Shown one piece after another: positions 28,959 through 38,212 of a stretch of 64,000 nt of DNA. Origin of the DNA: G963664935 sp963664935 (GTDB taxonomy: Bacteria > Pseudomonadota > Gammaproteobacteria > Methylococcales > G963664935); the NCBI GenBank assembly GCA_963664935.2, contig CAXXSE010000006.1, positions 806,001-870,000 on the forward strand, given 5' to 3'. Below the pieces are notes generated by a model that was not told the origin of the DNA, did no database searches, and saw only the letters and a list, made by a program, of their open reading frames with translations. How positions within the stretch are numbered: position 1 is the stretch's first letter; each line of letters starts with the position of its first letter. Position numbers and translations under genes: made by a program.

Positions 28959-29480
28959 ATGAAACATGTCATACCCATCACCGCGCTTTTCATGATCACA
29001 GCCTTGGCACTGGCCAAGGAAGTCAAGACCGGGGCGCTGACCCTGAACGTACCCGACACGTGGACGCAGGAAAAGGTAAGGTCATCGATGCGGGCGGCTC
29101 AGTTCATCGTTCCAGGCCCTGACGCCAAGCCGGAAGAAGCCGGGAAACTGGTCATTTTCTATTTCGGTTCTCAACAGGGAGGTACGGTGGACGCCAACAT
29201 CCAGCGATGGGTCGGCCAGTTCGTGGAAAAAGGTCGTGACGTGAAAAAAGATCAGGGGGATTCGGTCAATGGCCAATACAACCTGGTCAACATCACGGGC
29301 ACGTACAACAAACCGTTTGGACCACCTTTTGCCCGCCAGAGCAAACCGGCGCCGGGTTATCAAATGTTGGCCATTACCGTGAATACGTCCAAAGGAAACT
29401 ACTTTCTGAAATTGACCGGCCCGGTCAAAACGGTCTCCGCCGCGGAAGAGGACATGAAAAAGGCAATCGGCATAAAGTAA
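28959..29480 (+). CDS. Secreted protein of unknown function
   Basis: ATG at 28959 (MKHVIPITALFMITALALA) opens a signal peptide; the mature part of about 155 residues begins KEVKTGALTLNVP and is beta-rich (PDTWTQEK, GKLVIFYFGSQQGGTVDANI, GYQMLAITVNTSKGNYFLKL). This looks like a conserved periplasmic family with an N-terminal LxVPxxW motif, but I cannot name it. The GC is higher than in adjacent spacers. The longer frame from 28878 lacks a signal at its start, so I prefer 28959. Confidence 0.75.
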   Translation: MKHVIPITALFMITALALAKEVKTGALTLNVPDTWTQEKVRSSMRAAQFIVPGPDAKPEEAGKLVIFYFGSQQGGTVDANIQRWVGQFVEKGRDVKKDQGDSVNGQYNLVNITGTYNKPFGPPFARQSKPAPGYQMLAITVNTSKGNYFLKLTGPVKTVSAAEEDMKKAIGIK

Positions 29481-29516
29481 TCGTCAATCTATCCGCAATC
29501 ACCGCGGATACTTTTT

Positions 29517-29813
29517 TTGGCGGGAAGGGAGAGCGCATTGCTTCCTAACTTTCCTTATTCAAGGCCGCATGGAATAGCTTCTTCGGAAGTTGAGGTAACA
29601 AATATCTCGAGTTACGGTGTATGTCTGATGGTTGGCGATCATGAGCTTTTCATGTCTTACGAAGATTTTCCCTGGTTCAAGAATGTCCCGCTTGGGGAAA
29701 TATTGAATGTAGAAGAGTAAAGCCCCGGGCGTCTGTATTGGCCCGATCTCGATGTCGATTTAGGTATAGAAACCATCGGGAATCCTGACAAATTTCCCGT
29801 AACAGCTAAGTGA
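29517..29813 (+). pseudogene. DUF2442 protein, in-frame ochre stop
   Basis: The frame contains EVTNISSYGVCLMVGDHELF and MSYEDFPWFKNVPLGEIL, then TAA (29718-29720), then SPGRLYWPDLDVDLGIETI in the same frame to TGA at 29811. This is the second type of DUF2442, with a YWPDLDVDL end. A single codon interrupts it. The likely start is a TTG at 29517 or one just downstream. Confidence 0.75.
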
Positions 29814-31090
29814 CGTCCAACAAGTCGCCCAAGCCGGCGCTGGAAAGTGTTGCGGCGCTTCTCGGGTATTTTCATGGCAGCGCGGCTTGGCTCAAACGTT
29901 ATAATCCAGTTTCAACGGTAACGATTTGAATACTGCCTTCGGGCCGACAGATACCTGTCTTTCGGAAGATCTGAACGACCGGTTTGAGTATGGAGCAGAC
30001 GTTCGTCTAGGTCTCCCGACCGTCCGCTTCCGGCCAGGAGCGGTCAGTCAAGATTACATCCTAGGTGCGATAGCCGAAACTATATTTTTAAATTAAATGT
30101 CGAGTAGAATTACGGTGCGCGCATGATTAGGCTGGAGACATTCACCTTAGTTTCCGCTGTTTCCAGTTTCGTGGCTATTTGAGCAACAACCCTATATCAC
30201 GTTTCCGTAAAGCCCTCCTCTCATCCCGGACGGTCGGATTTCCCGAGTCCGGTTGGCGACCTGTAATTGTTTTGTTTTATCACTGTAACGCCTTCCCAGT
30301 ACTAATGGAGACTTAAGTGCACGCACACATACACCCCTCATTAATGTGGTTTACGCTACAACTAGCCCGAGGCCCCGTTTTCCAATGGTAAGTTGGATTC
30401 TGTGTTCCAACATTTGGTGTCGTCCCCAAGGCAATTACAGTGCCGAGAGCCCCTTTGCCTTGTCCAGGCGTTACCCTTCCAAGAGTTACATGGTCTGTAA
30501 CTTAGACCGACATTACACCGGTCATCATCGCTCATACTGGCTCATGCGCCAAACCTAAATCCTCTCATAGCCTCGGTTTTACCCTTGTACCATCAGTCTT
30601 TGCAGGTTGCTGCGCGCCCCTGCTGGAAGTAGGCCTTTCCCGACGTTATCTCCTTAATCTGTGTATAGGTACTTGGACCCATACCCCGCCGCGTTTCTCT
30701 GGTGCAATATCTCGTTTCTTCCAAGAGAACATCGGCCTCACCCTAGGACAGAGGAGTTCGGCACGCGATTGGACCGTTATAATAACAACTTCTATAACGC
30801 AAAAATTTCGAGGCTGCAGTCATTCACTAATGTTCAGGCTCCCATACTCGCTTGTCCCCCTGATTGTTCCTACCGCTGTAGCGGTTTAAGCGTACTATAA
30901 GGGCATACGACTTTACGATTTACTGCTCTACAGCACCCACTACAAGGCAGCTGGGACGTATACACCACGCAATGGACATGTGGTTACCCAACACGAACTG
31001 TGGTATCGCTACGCATCTGAATCGAGTAATTGATGCGGCGGGACTTACACCCGCAAGATTAAGGCCTTGTCGGCCGCTACCCTGTCCCCA
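29814..31090. other. Long gene-free stretch, REP unit and possible structured-RNA remnant
   Basis: At 29960-30050 lies a REP-like unit (GAACGACCGGTTTGAGTATG ... TCCGCTTCCGGCCAGGAGCG). From about 30180 to 31090 no frame resembles a protein. On the minus strand, near 31085-31040, GCGGCCGACAAGGCC and GCGGGTGTAAGTCCCGCCGC resemble 5' parts of group II introns. No reverse transcriptase is present. The stretch ends where a thiolase gene remnant begins, as if it replaced the front of that gene. Confidence 0.4.
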
Positions 31091-31508
31091 TTTTTTTGAC
31101 CCATTCCCAAACAGCGGCCGTCGATTTTACCGAGGTAGAAGGACTATTAATGGCGCCAACGGTAGCCATGGTGAAAATGCTCAAGCGGGCTGGTCGAAGT
31201 TTACAAGACTTCGATGTTTACGAAATCCACGAAGCCTTTGCCGCGCAGGTTTTATGTACCCTAAAAGCGTGGGAAGACCCGGATTATTGCAAGACAGGCT
31301 CGGTTTAGAGAGACCCATGGGAACAATAGACCGAAGCAAACTTAACCCACGGGGTTCATCATTAGCGGTGGGACATCCCTTCGCGGCAACAGGTGCCCGA
31401 ATCCTGAGTGATTTAGCCGATCAACTGGATGAACGAGGCTCCGGAAGTGGGGTCATTTCAATCTGTACGGCGGGTGGTATGGGTGTTACTGCCATTTTGG
31501 AACGTTAA
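31091..31508 (+). pseudogene. fadI: FadI-like acetyl-CoA acyltransferase, C-terminal remnant
   Basis: The frames read GLLMAPTVAMVKMLKRAGRS, FDVYEIHEAFAAQVLCTLKA, then after a shift near 31290 LGLERPMGTIDRSKLNPRG, SSLAVGHPFAATGARIL and SICTAGGMGVTAILER. These are the last third of the FadI thiolase with its active-site His (GHPFAATG) and Cys (ICTAGG). The N-terminal two thirds are absent. It is not functional. The hydratase partner fadJ is not in the window. Confidence 0.85.
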
Positions 31509-31560
31509 CGGGGATCTTTTTCAGTTTTCTAGGTCAGCAGCGGCTACGTACCACACAGTC

Positions 31561-31594
31561 ATCCAACATCAAAAAAAATATTTTGATGTTGGAT
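31561..31594. repeat. Perfect 14-bp hairpin
   Basis: ATCCAACATCAAAA and its exact reverse complement flank AAAATA. Further out ACCACACAG and CTGTGGT also pair. It lies after the thiolase remnant and could be a terminator-like or mobile hairpin. The following 31595-32209 contains no gene I can name. Confidence 0.55.
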
Positions 31595-32209
31595 TTGGTT
31601 TTAAAATTCTGTGGTAGCCACCTATGGCTACATTTCCATTCTGACGCGAGTGTTGACTGGTGTGGCTCGCTGGCGCATCGACAATTCGCCTGACATATCG
31701 GAATCGACAGCAGCGACCACTACCGGCTCATGCGTCGACGAAGAAATACAAAGAGAGATTGAAGATGAAAAAAAATCGCGCTTGAGAGATAAAAACAAGC
31801 GCGATACATTCAGAAAGAATTTTAAAAGCCATTCCTGGCAAGAGGAGGTATATTGAAAAGGTCCATTTCAATCAATACTTATACTGTTGCAAAAGCTGTG
31901 CGCATTCTAAAATAATACAGTTAATCAAATGGTTATAAAAATTAATCAAACGAATACGCTGGACTAGTGAAAAAATGAGTCAGAAAGTGACCCATCTGGG
32001 CAGTACAAAACTCTTTGAAGTAGGTGAAGAAACACCTACGGTGTGGTGAGCTTTATTTTAGTTCCAAGTCCAAGACTTAGCCTGCATTTTTCGCGACTAT
32101 CGCTGCAAGAAGCCGCAATATATTGTCTTCGGGTGTTTCGCTCAAAAGGTGGCAATAGATTGTTAAGACGTTGTATAGTTTCTGCGGCTTAAATGAACAC
32201 GGAGATCTC

Positions 32210-32731
32210 ATGAAACTAATGGTACGCAATCTTGCTCGAACCACAACAGAGGTAACGCTACGGGCAATGTTCGAATCTCTCGGGACAGTGCAATCCTGTA
32301 CCCTGATAATAGATAAAGAGAGCGGTAGATCCAAGGGTTTCGGCTATGTTGAGATGCCCAAGCAGGGTGATGCCAAGGCAGCGATGAAAACGTTGAACGG
32401 TAGGGAAGTAGACGGTAGTAATATTCGTGTAAAAAAGGCGAAAACTAAACCTGAAAGCGTCGAAGCGTCGGATCAGAAAGCTACATCACCGCAAAAGGAT
32501 CCGTTGCACGGTGTAACGTTGGAGACGGTGGTTACCCGGCTGGTGGAAAAGTATGGTTGGGATGAGTTGGGTAGCCGAATCGCGATCAAGTGTTTCATCA
32601 AAGATCCGAGTATATCCTCCAGTCTCAAATTCCTGAGAAAGACACCGTGGGCTCGGAAAAAGGTTGAAACACTTTATCTAGACACTAAATGGCAGGTCAA
32701 CAAGATTTGGCCGTTATCAAGAGGCGGATAG
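32210..32731 (+). CDS. RRM domain fused to a VF530 (DUF2132) domain
   Basis: ATG at 32210 gives a 173-residue protein. Residues 1-75 form an RNA recognition motif with RNP2 (LMVRNL) and RNP1 (SKGFGYVEM). A charged linker (KKAKTKPESVEASDQKA) leads to a VF530 domain: KDPLHGVTLETVVTRLVEKY, GWDELGSRI, CFIKDPSISSSLKFLRKTPW. VF530 proteins are usually stand-alone and are thought to bind DNA; bacterial RRM proteins respond to cold. The fusion suggests a nucleic-acid-binding regulator. A terminator follows. Confidence 0.88.
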   Translation: MKLMVRNLARTTTEVTLRAMFESLGTVQSCTLIIDKESGRSKGFGYVEMPKQGDAKAAMKTLNGREVDGSNIRVKKAKTKPESVEASDQKATSPQKDPLHGVTLETVVTRLVEKYGWDELGSRIAIKCFIKDPSISSSLKFLRKTPWARKKVETLYLDTKWQVNKIWPLSRGG

Positions 32732-32793
32732 AAAAAATGCTGCAATGATAGATAACAGGGAATGCTAGACACGACACGGTACCATTTTTTTAA

Positions 32794-32819
32794 CAGGCCC
32801 GCTCAGTCGGGGCTTTTTT
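32794..32819 (+). terminator. Intrinsic terminator after the RRM-VF530 gene
   Basis: The stem GGCCCG / CGGGGC, with a CTCAGT loop and one imperfect pair, is followed by CTTTTTTG. It is placed about 60 bases after the stop. Confidence 0.6.
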
Positions 32820-32948
32820 GTGCCTGAAATCAAAGTCCGGACAAGGTTATGGAGAGGTGGTTCGAAGTGATCGGGGGAATTGGTACTGCTATTGGTTTTG
32901 GAAATCATTTCCGTTTTAGGTAGAAACTATCGTCGTGTTTTTCAGTCA

Positions 32949-33074
32949 CTACCGAACGCCCTTTTTTACCCGAAACGAAACATACATCCAAGCGCAAGCC
33001 AATCCCGCGACACCCAGAATTAGCGCCAACTGGATACTCCCCGACCACGTTAAATCAAGATTTTCTTGGTTCAT
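32949..33074 (-). CDS. Small single-helix membrane protein
   Basis: ATG at 33074 encodes 41 residues: MNQENLDLTWSGSIQLAL, then a membrane segment (ILGVAGLACAWMYVSF) and a basic tail RVKKGVR. There is no clear ribosome site and the upstream region is cut by RAYT copy B, which starts 18 bases away. It is too short to name; whether it is expressed now is uncertain. Confidence 0.5.
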   Translation of the reverse strand: MNQENLDLTWSGSIQLALILGVAGLACAWMYVSFRVKKGVR

Positions 33075-33091
33075 AGCATTTACCCTTTGTG

Positions 33092-33896
33092 AAAAAGGGG
33101 ACAGATTTATTTATGAGCTATACTTCTGGCAAGTGAAATTATTGATAGGAAGTTAGTATGCCTAGAGTCGGGCGTGTGGTGTTACCTAATTACCCGCATC
33201 ATATAGTGCAAAGGGGACACAATCGGCAAGTTGTTTTTGCAGTGGACTCGGATTTTGAATATTATTTGGAAACCATTGTCACAATGGCGTGAGGTTTATG
33301 GCATTCGCGTGTACGCTTGGTGTCTTATGACGAACCCTATCCATTTGGTTGTTGAACCACCTGAAGAAACGGCCTTACTGGGACAACTCATGAAACGGCT
33401 TTCGGGTCGGCAAACGCGCTACGTGAATCGATTAGAAAGACGGAGTGGAACGTTGTGGGAGAGTCGCTACAAATCCAGCCCGATCCAAACGGACGAATAC
33501 CTTCTAGCGTGTATTCGGTACGTTGAATTGAATCCCGTCCGTGCACAGGTGGTTGCCGATGCTCAGGATTACCGATGGTCGAGTTACCAAGCACGAATGA
33601 AGGGGCATGCGCGAGTAATGCCTGATTTTGATCCGTGTTATCTTGCTTTAGGGGAGAGTTCGGAAGAGAGACAAATACGCTATCGAGAATATTTACAAAG
33701 CGCGATTCCCGATGGCGAATGGGCGTTCATTCAAGAAGCGGTAGCGAGAGGCCAACTCACGGGGAATGGTCGCTATGTAGAATAGGTTAAAAAAATAATT
33801 GGTCGGCGGATAGAACATCGACGACCGGGTAGGCCCAAGACCAAACAGAACGGAAATAGGTCGATCTGATATAAATAGATCTGTCCCCTTTTTTTG
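33092..33896 (+). mobile_element. RAYT element, copy B
   Basis: Ends AAAAAGGGGACAGATTTATT at the left and ATAGATCTGTCCCCTTTTTT at the right. Its interior matches copies A and C closely. It lies between the small membrane protein gene and the msrA region. Confidence 0.87.
33158..33785 (+). pseudogene. RAYT transposase, copy B, frameshifted
   Basis: The frame starts MPRVGRVVLPNYPHHIVQRG at 33158 and derails at YYLETIVTMA near 33275, where one base is inserted compared with copy C. The second frame runs to 33785 with SQWREVYGIRVYAWCLMTNP, PIHLVVEPPEETALLG and the catalytic YVNRLERRSGTLW. The lesion site differs from copies A and C. Confidence 0.88.
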
Positions 33897-34579
33897 GTCG
33901 CTAATGATGAATCCCAAGGGAAAGCAGAGTATATTTTCAAAATGCTCAATTCGCGACCTGGCTCTTTTTACCCACCATTTCGCCCAGAAACCCGGCGATA
34001 TTTTTCCTAATTTTCTATGAAAAAACACACCGTATCACCCTAATTTTACTACTCTTATTTTCGACACAAAGTGCGATTGCCGATAAAGCTATTCTGGCTG
34101 GCGGCTGTTCCTGGTGTATGGTGTCGGATTTCGAAGCACTGGAAGGGGTGAACGATGTGGTGTCGGGTTTTACCGGCGGCGGTTTGAAAAATCCAACTTA
34201 CAATGGAAACCACACAGGGCATTACGAAGCGGTGTAAATCACTTACGACGCCAAGATATAGTCTTTAAGAAAAAGAATTTGGCCAAATGCAGTTATGCGT
34301 GGTCAGCGAGTTCCTTGAATTTCACGAACAGTGCAAGTACCTCATCGGCAGCATTGTTGAATTGCAAGAGGGCCTCTGCGACCTTGTTTTTTAGATCGTC
34401 GAACGTTGGGAAATGATGGAGATGGGTTCCCTGTTCTTTGATTTTTTTCCACAGCTTCTCGATTGGATTGTAGTCGGGTGAGTAAGACGGCAATTGGTAA
34501 ACAGTCAGTCGGTCTTTATGGTCCTCAAAGAACGCCTTCATTGCCTTGCTGGTATGGTAGCGCGCACCATCCTGTATGA

Positions 34580-36378
34580 CTCGGCAGTCGTGAGTTAACA
34601 GCGAGAAAAGCGGGGCAAAACTACCCTCTCCATCGTAGTATGTTTGATGAAAAATTTTGAAGATCGCAGAGAATTAGAGCATAGAACGCCTCATTCAGTT
34701 TAATCGTCATCTATTTCATCGGAAACAGCCATCAAGCGGGCACGGATCTGTTGAATCATGCCATTTTCCTCAAGTCGAAAGAATTGTTTGAGGAACAATG
34801 GCGCTAAAATTTGCTTGACGGTTTTCTCCGATGGCAAATCACGCGATTGAGTGCGAAGATAAAGCGAGTGCTCAGACCAAATCGTATCTTGATACTGGAG
34901 CGCAATCAATTGCATTAACCCCAAGGCAATGGAGGCACAGAGCACGAAGATTTCATAGGCTCGCCAGCACGCTTGAACGGTATGAATATCCTGGGGCTGT
35001 GGGGCTTTGAGAAGACGATTGGAAAAGGGGCGTCTAGAATGTTTTGGCAATTTTTTAGTCCAAAAACGAAATTTAAAGGCGCCGATCACATGCTTTAACA
35101 TCGCGAACATGATTTCAATGCGGGTTCTAGCACAATACAGTTCAACGGCATCAATGGCTGACAGCGTTAAATCGGAACTCATTAGAACCATTGGGCCTTT
35201 TGAGGTGACGGCGAGAATAAATAACACCTGATCAGCGATGGGCCGCCATAACAGTGTAAGCGTCATAACCCGGATGGATTCGGTTTTACCGTAGACTTGA
35301 CAGGTCACCGTCTCAAACAAATGAAGGTGGTCGAAGCATTCTCTTAAACACACTTTCTCGCCATAGAGCGGCTGAGGTCCGGGTCGAGAGGCGGGTTTCG
35401 GTGGCGCGGGGAAATAACCCACATAGCTATTCTTGGCTTTGACCAGCACCTCAACCCACCGCGCCTGATGCTGGATTGAATAATAGTGGCAAGCTCGAAA
35501 TACGCCCCCGGTTGAAAAAAAGGCATCCAACACCAAATAACACAGACAGTGATTCGTCACCGCAAAATGAATCGCCATGGCCACCAAGCGGTCGGTGAGC
35601 TTGATCCGACATGGATTATCGCGCTCGTCGTTCAACCCTAAATGAGCCCATCCCTGATGAATTTGAAGCTGCAAAGGACAACAAAAACAAGCGGATAACG
35701 ACCCGATCAAGATGCCAATGCTGCCCCAACATTGGGCCCGAAAATAGCCGGGTTTCGTTTGCGTCTCCGATGACTCGTGCATCGATACCACGCCGGGCAT
35801 CTTGCGTCCATCTTTGATCACCGCGGTATGGTCACCCAGAAGTATCGCTCGTCCAGCTACTTCAACGGATTTTCCTTGGCGATTCACAAAATCTTGCCAA
35901 GCATCGAGCAACGCCCCATAGACATACGCTTTGGATCTAAAAAAACGGAGCAAGCGGTAATAACCAAGTTCATCTAATAGCCAGAAACGACACAACGACG
36001 TCACGCCGATCATTTCTCCTGCCCCCATAAATCCAATCACAATGGCGCAGAACAACAACCAAGTACTCGATCTGGAAAAAACGCTTTGAAAGCTTTCTAA
36101 ACTCTGAGAAATATACTGTTGCACGGGGTCTCCTCCTTCCATCTGTACTTCTACAAAGAAAAGAAGGATCCGTGTTTTTTTAGCAAATGTCTAGTCGTAA
36201 TTATCGATTTCTATTTTCTACACTACTCATCTTTTATGAACACCAGTGGGCAATCTTAAAGCGCAGAGCTATCAATGGGTGATAAGACTTTCTTCCGTTG
36301 GTCGAGGTGACACATCGAAAAAATGAATTCAGGGTCTGAATAGTTACGTCAAATCGGATAGAACTCGTGACTGACGAG
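34580..36378 (-). mobile_element. IS4-like element, copy 2 (1799 bp, intact)
   Basis: Ends CTCGGCAGTCGTGAGTT and CTCGTCAGTCACGAGTT (reverse complement) are flanked by an 8-bp duplication CTGTATGA (34572-34579 and 36379-36386). The uninterrupted IS630 copy B shows the empty site, so the borders are certain. It is the youngest insertion of the nest. Confidence 0.95.
34700..36142 (-). CDS. IS4-like DDE transposase (intact)
   Basis: The 480-residue protein has a hydrophobic, helical N-terminus (STWLLFCAIVIGFMGAGEM), then LLGDHTAVIKDGRKMPGV with a catalytic Asp, a middle region with HLHLFETVTCQVYGKTE and ARTRIEIMFAMLKHVIGAF with the probable Glu. A family assignment closer than the IS4-type DDE group is not possible by eye. 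It may mobilise both copies in the window. Confidence 0.88.
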   Translation of the reverse strand: MEGGDPVQQYISQSLESFQSVFSRSSTWLLFCAIVIGFMGAGEMIGVTSLCRFWLLDELGYYRLLRFFRSKAYVYGALLDAWQDFVNRQGKSVEVAGRAILLGDHTAVIKDGRKMPGVVSMHESSETQTKPGYFRAQCWGSIGILIGSLSACFCCPLQLQIHQGWAHLGLNDERDNPCRIKLTDRLVAMAIHFAVTNHCLCYLVLDAFFSTGGVFRACHYYSIQHQARWVEVLVKAKNSYVGYFPAPPKPASRPGPQPLYGEKVCLRECFDHLHLFETVTCQVYGKTESIRVMTLTLLWRPIADQVLFILAVTSKGPMVLMSSDLTLSAIDAVELYCARTRIEIMFAMLKHVIGAFKFRFWTKKLPKHSRRPFSNRLLKAPQPQDIHTVQACWRAYEIFVLCASIALGLMQLIALQYQDTIWSEHSLYLRTQSRDLPSEKTVKQILAPLFLKQFFRLEENGMIQQIRARLMAVSDEIDDD

Positions 36379-37723
36379 CTGTATGAGTACGATAGGCTGT
36401 TTGGTTTGTGCAAGCACTTCGGTCAAATAGGTCATGTAGGTTTGTGAGTTAAAGCGTTCTTCCTGGCATTTGTAAAAAAACCGTCCCGTAAAATAATCAA
36501 TCAAGCCGAGCACCTTGTAGCCTTTACGCTTGCCGGACGTCTTGATGGTCGGTTGCTGGCCTTTTCGTGCCCACGTATAGCTGAGCGCCCCCCATTGTGG
36601 AAATGACGCCTCATCGCCAAATAACAGTAGCGCCTTTTTTTGTTTTGCCTCGGCTAGAATCGCTGGCCACTTTTGATCCAGCCACTGTTGGCGGGCCTCT
36701 TCATCCAGGTGATCGGAAACAAACCGTGCCTTTTGATAAGAAAAGCCCATGTTTTTGAGCAATTGACTGATATAGTGAACGCAATAGAACACGCCAAATC
36801 GCTCATGGATTAAGCCTTGAATCATTGGGCTGCGCCAGCAATTACCCACAAACCCTGCAGCCGCGGGGCCCGCGTCTATGACAGCCGCTAATTCACTCCG
36901 TTGTTCTTTGGTCATTTTCGAAGGCCTTCCCGGTGGCTTCTTCGATCTCAGTCCGACAACACCGCCGACCAACAAACGCTTGATCCATTGTCGAACCGCT
37001 TCGGCTGAAACTCGAAGCATTTTGGCCACCGCTTGAATAACCTGCCCCTCAGCGAAGGCCAGAACTGCTAAGATCCGTTTCACCCACGGCAAATCACCTT
37101 TCTGATGGGCTCGCTTCAATTCTTCGAGCAAATCATTCTGGTGGGCCTTGGAGAGATTAAGTTTAAAAATTAACATGGGGCAGCTCCTTATTGACTAGAG
37201 ATTAACCCATGTCAGACTAAACACTTGTTACTCTAATGTCTAATCGAGCTACCCTGTCGCTATTTTGCTCAGCACGCCAAGATCTTTTTCTTAAAGTCTA
37301 TAGTCAACTACCAAGGCATACTAGATCATTTCTGGGTGAACATCGACCCATTCGATGATAGGGGACAATCTTGCGACAAGGGCCTGAGTTATCTTAGCGC
37401 AGTGTTTGTCGCCACAGATCAGGAAAGAGTGGTTGCAGAGCGGTCGAAACAAAAAGTGATTGATATGTTTCCCGGACAAACTGTGGTAACGCCGATACTC
37501 GATGCGGTTACTTTTTATCCAATTATGGGCGACGAAATTTATCATCAGGATTATTACAAGAATAATTCGATACGATACAACTACTACCGATGGGGATGTG
37601 GACGCGACAAACGCCTGAATCAGATCTGGGGTGACAAGGCTACGCATTAGCCCGCGGATTGAGGAACAGTCGTGAAAAACAAGTCAAATCTTGGAAGCCT
37701 TCGTTAATACATAGTGATTTGTA

Positions 37724-37945
37724 ATGAATTTCCTAGAGTTCTTCCGAAAAATCCATACTCATCCGGTTAATATCGCGCTTCACTATTTGGCGGCCGTATT
37801 ATTTGTATTGGGCGTCTTGTTGTTTTCACACCGGGCGACAGCTGTCATTTTGTTTATTTTGACTGTTGGATGTTTGCTGGTAGGGCATTGGATGGAAGGT
37901 CCCATTTACGCGGTATTTCGAAAGTTAAAGGGCGGAAACAACTGA
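37724..37945 (+). CDS. Short Mpo1/DUF962-like membrane protein
   Basis: The 73-residue protein has EFFRKIHTHPVNIALHYLAA, two membrane helices and GHWMEGPIYAVFRKLKG. The HP.N...H pattern and final GHxxE resemble the DUF962/Mpo1 family. It starts about 70 bases after the msrA stop and could have been its partner. It appears intact. Confidence 0.65.
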   Translation: MNFLEFFRKIHTHPVNIALHYLAAVLFVLGVLLFSHRATAVILFILTVGCLLVGHWMEGPIYAVFRKLKGGNN

Positions 37946-38212
37946 ACCCATCAAAAACATAATAAACTATGGGCAGAGAGGAAAGAGTCAGGTCGCGAAT
38001 TGATAATATTTGAAATATACTCGGACTTTTGCCTGAGCTTCGTAAATCGCTACCTTACCCGTTTTTCCAGGTAGAGTAAGCCTGTTTACAAAGTCAAATC
38101 ATACTGCAGGGCTCATAAATCGAATGATCTCTAATTCCATCTTGGGAATAATAATAAAGATACCCTGAAGGTTTTATACTAAGGGAGTAATGTTTTAATT
38201 TACAGGATCTAC
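37946..38212. other. Intergenic with a repeated motif
   Basis: The stretch 37985-38045 (GTCAGGTCGCGAATTG, then AATATTTGAAATATACTCGG) recurs at about 40884-40925 with few changes. Both stand upstream of transporter genes (SulP and SSS). This may be a dispersed repeat or a shared regulatory sequence. Confidence 0.5.

Larger units (their letters stand above)
34293..37176 (-). pseudogene. IS630 transposase, copy A, split by the IS4-like element
   Basis: The N-terminal part (37176 down to 36379) has the helix-turn-helix and the catalytic LLFGDEASFPQWG region. The C-terminal part (34579-34293) has SYSPDYNPIEKLWKKIKEQG with the catalytic Glu. The DDE triad is divided by the 1.8-kb insertion. An 8-bp duplication CTGTATGA marks the insertion. 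Confidence 0.9.
34259..37300 (-). mobile_element. IS630-family element, copy A, itself interrupted
   Basis: Inverted ends TAGTCTTTAAGAAAAAGA and TAGACTTTAAGAAAAAGA are flanked by the duplicated TA (34257-34258 and 37301-37302), the IS630 hallmark. It sits in msrA. An IS4-like element (34580-36378) is inserted in its transposase gene. Apart from that it matches copy B (42829-44063) almost base for base. Confidence 0.93.
34017..37650 (+). pseudogene. msrA: MsrA, secreted methionine sulfoxide reductase, split by nested IS elements
   Basis: The 5' part (34017-34258) has MKKH, a frameshift near 34029, a signal helix (RITLILLLLFSTQSAIA) and AILAGGCSWCMVSDFEALEG with the catalytic Cys; family proteins have GGCFWC. 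A TAA replaces the usual Gln after GHYEAV. The 3' part (37301-37650) resumes exactly: AKI-VNYQGILDHFWVNIDPFD, YHQDYYKNNSIRYNYYR, CGRDKRLNQIWG. Removing the IS630 and one TA rebuilds the reading frame across the junction. So the gene had point lesions as well as the insertion. Confidence 0.9.

Noticed and set aside
30346..30900. Short plus-strand frames at 30.3-30.9 kb
   Set aside because: Composition is not protein-like and there is no ribosome site; the stretch looks non-coding.
31611..31856. 81-codon frame after the hairpin at 31.56 kb
   Set aside because: No family resemblance, no clear ribosome site and a composition change inside; not enough support for a gene.
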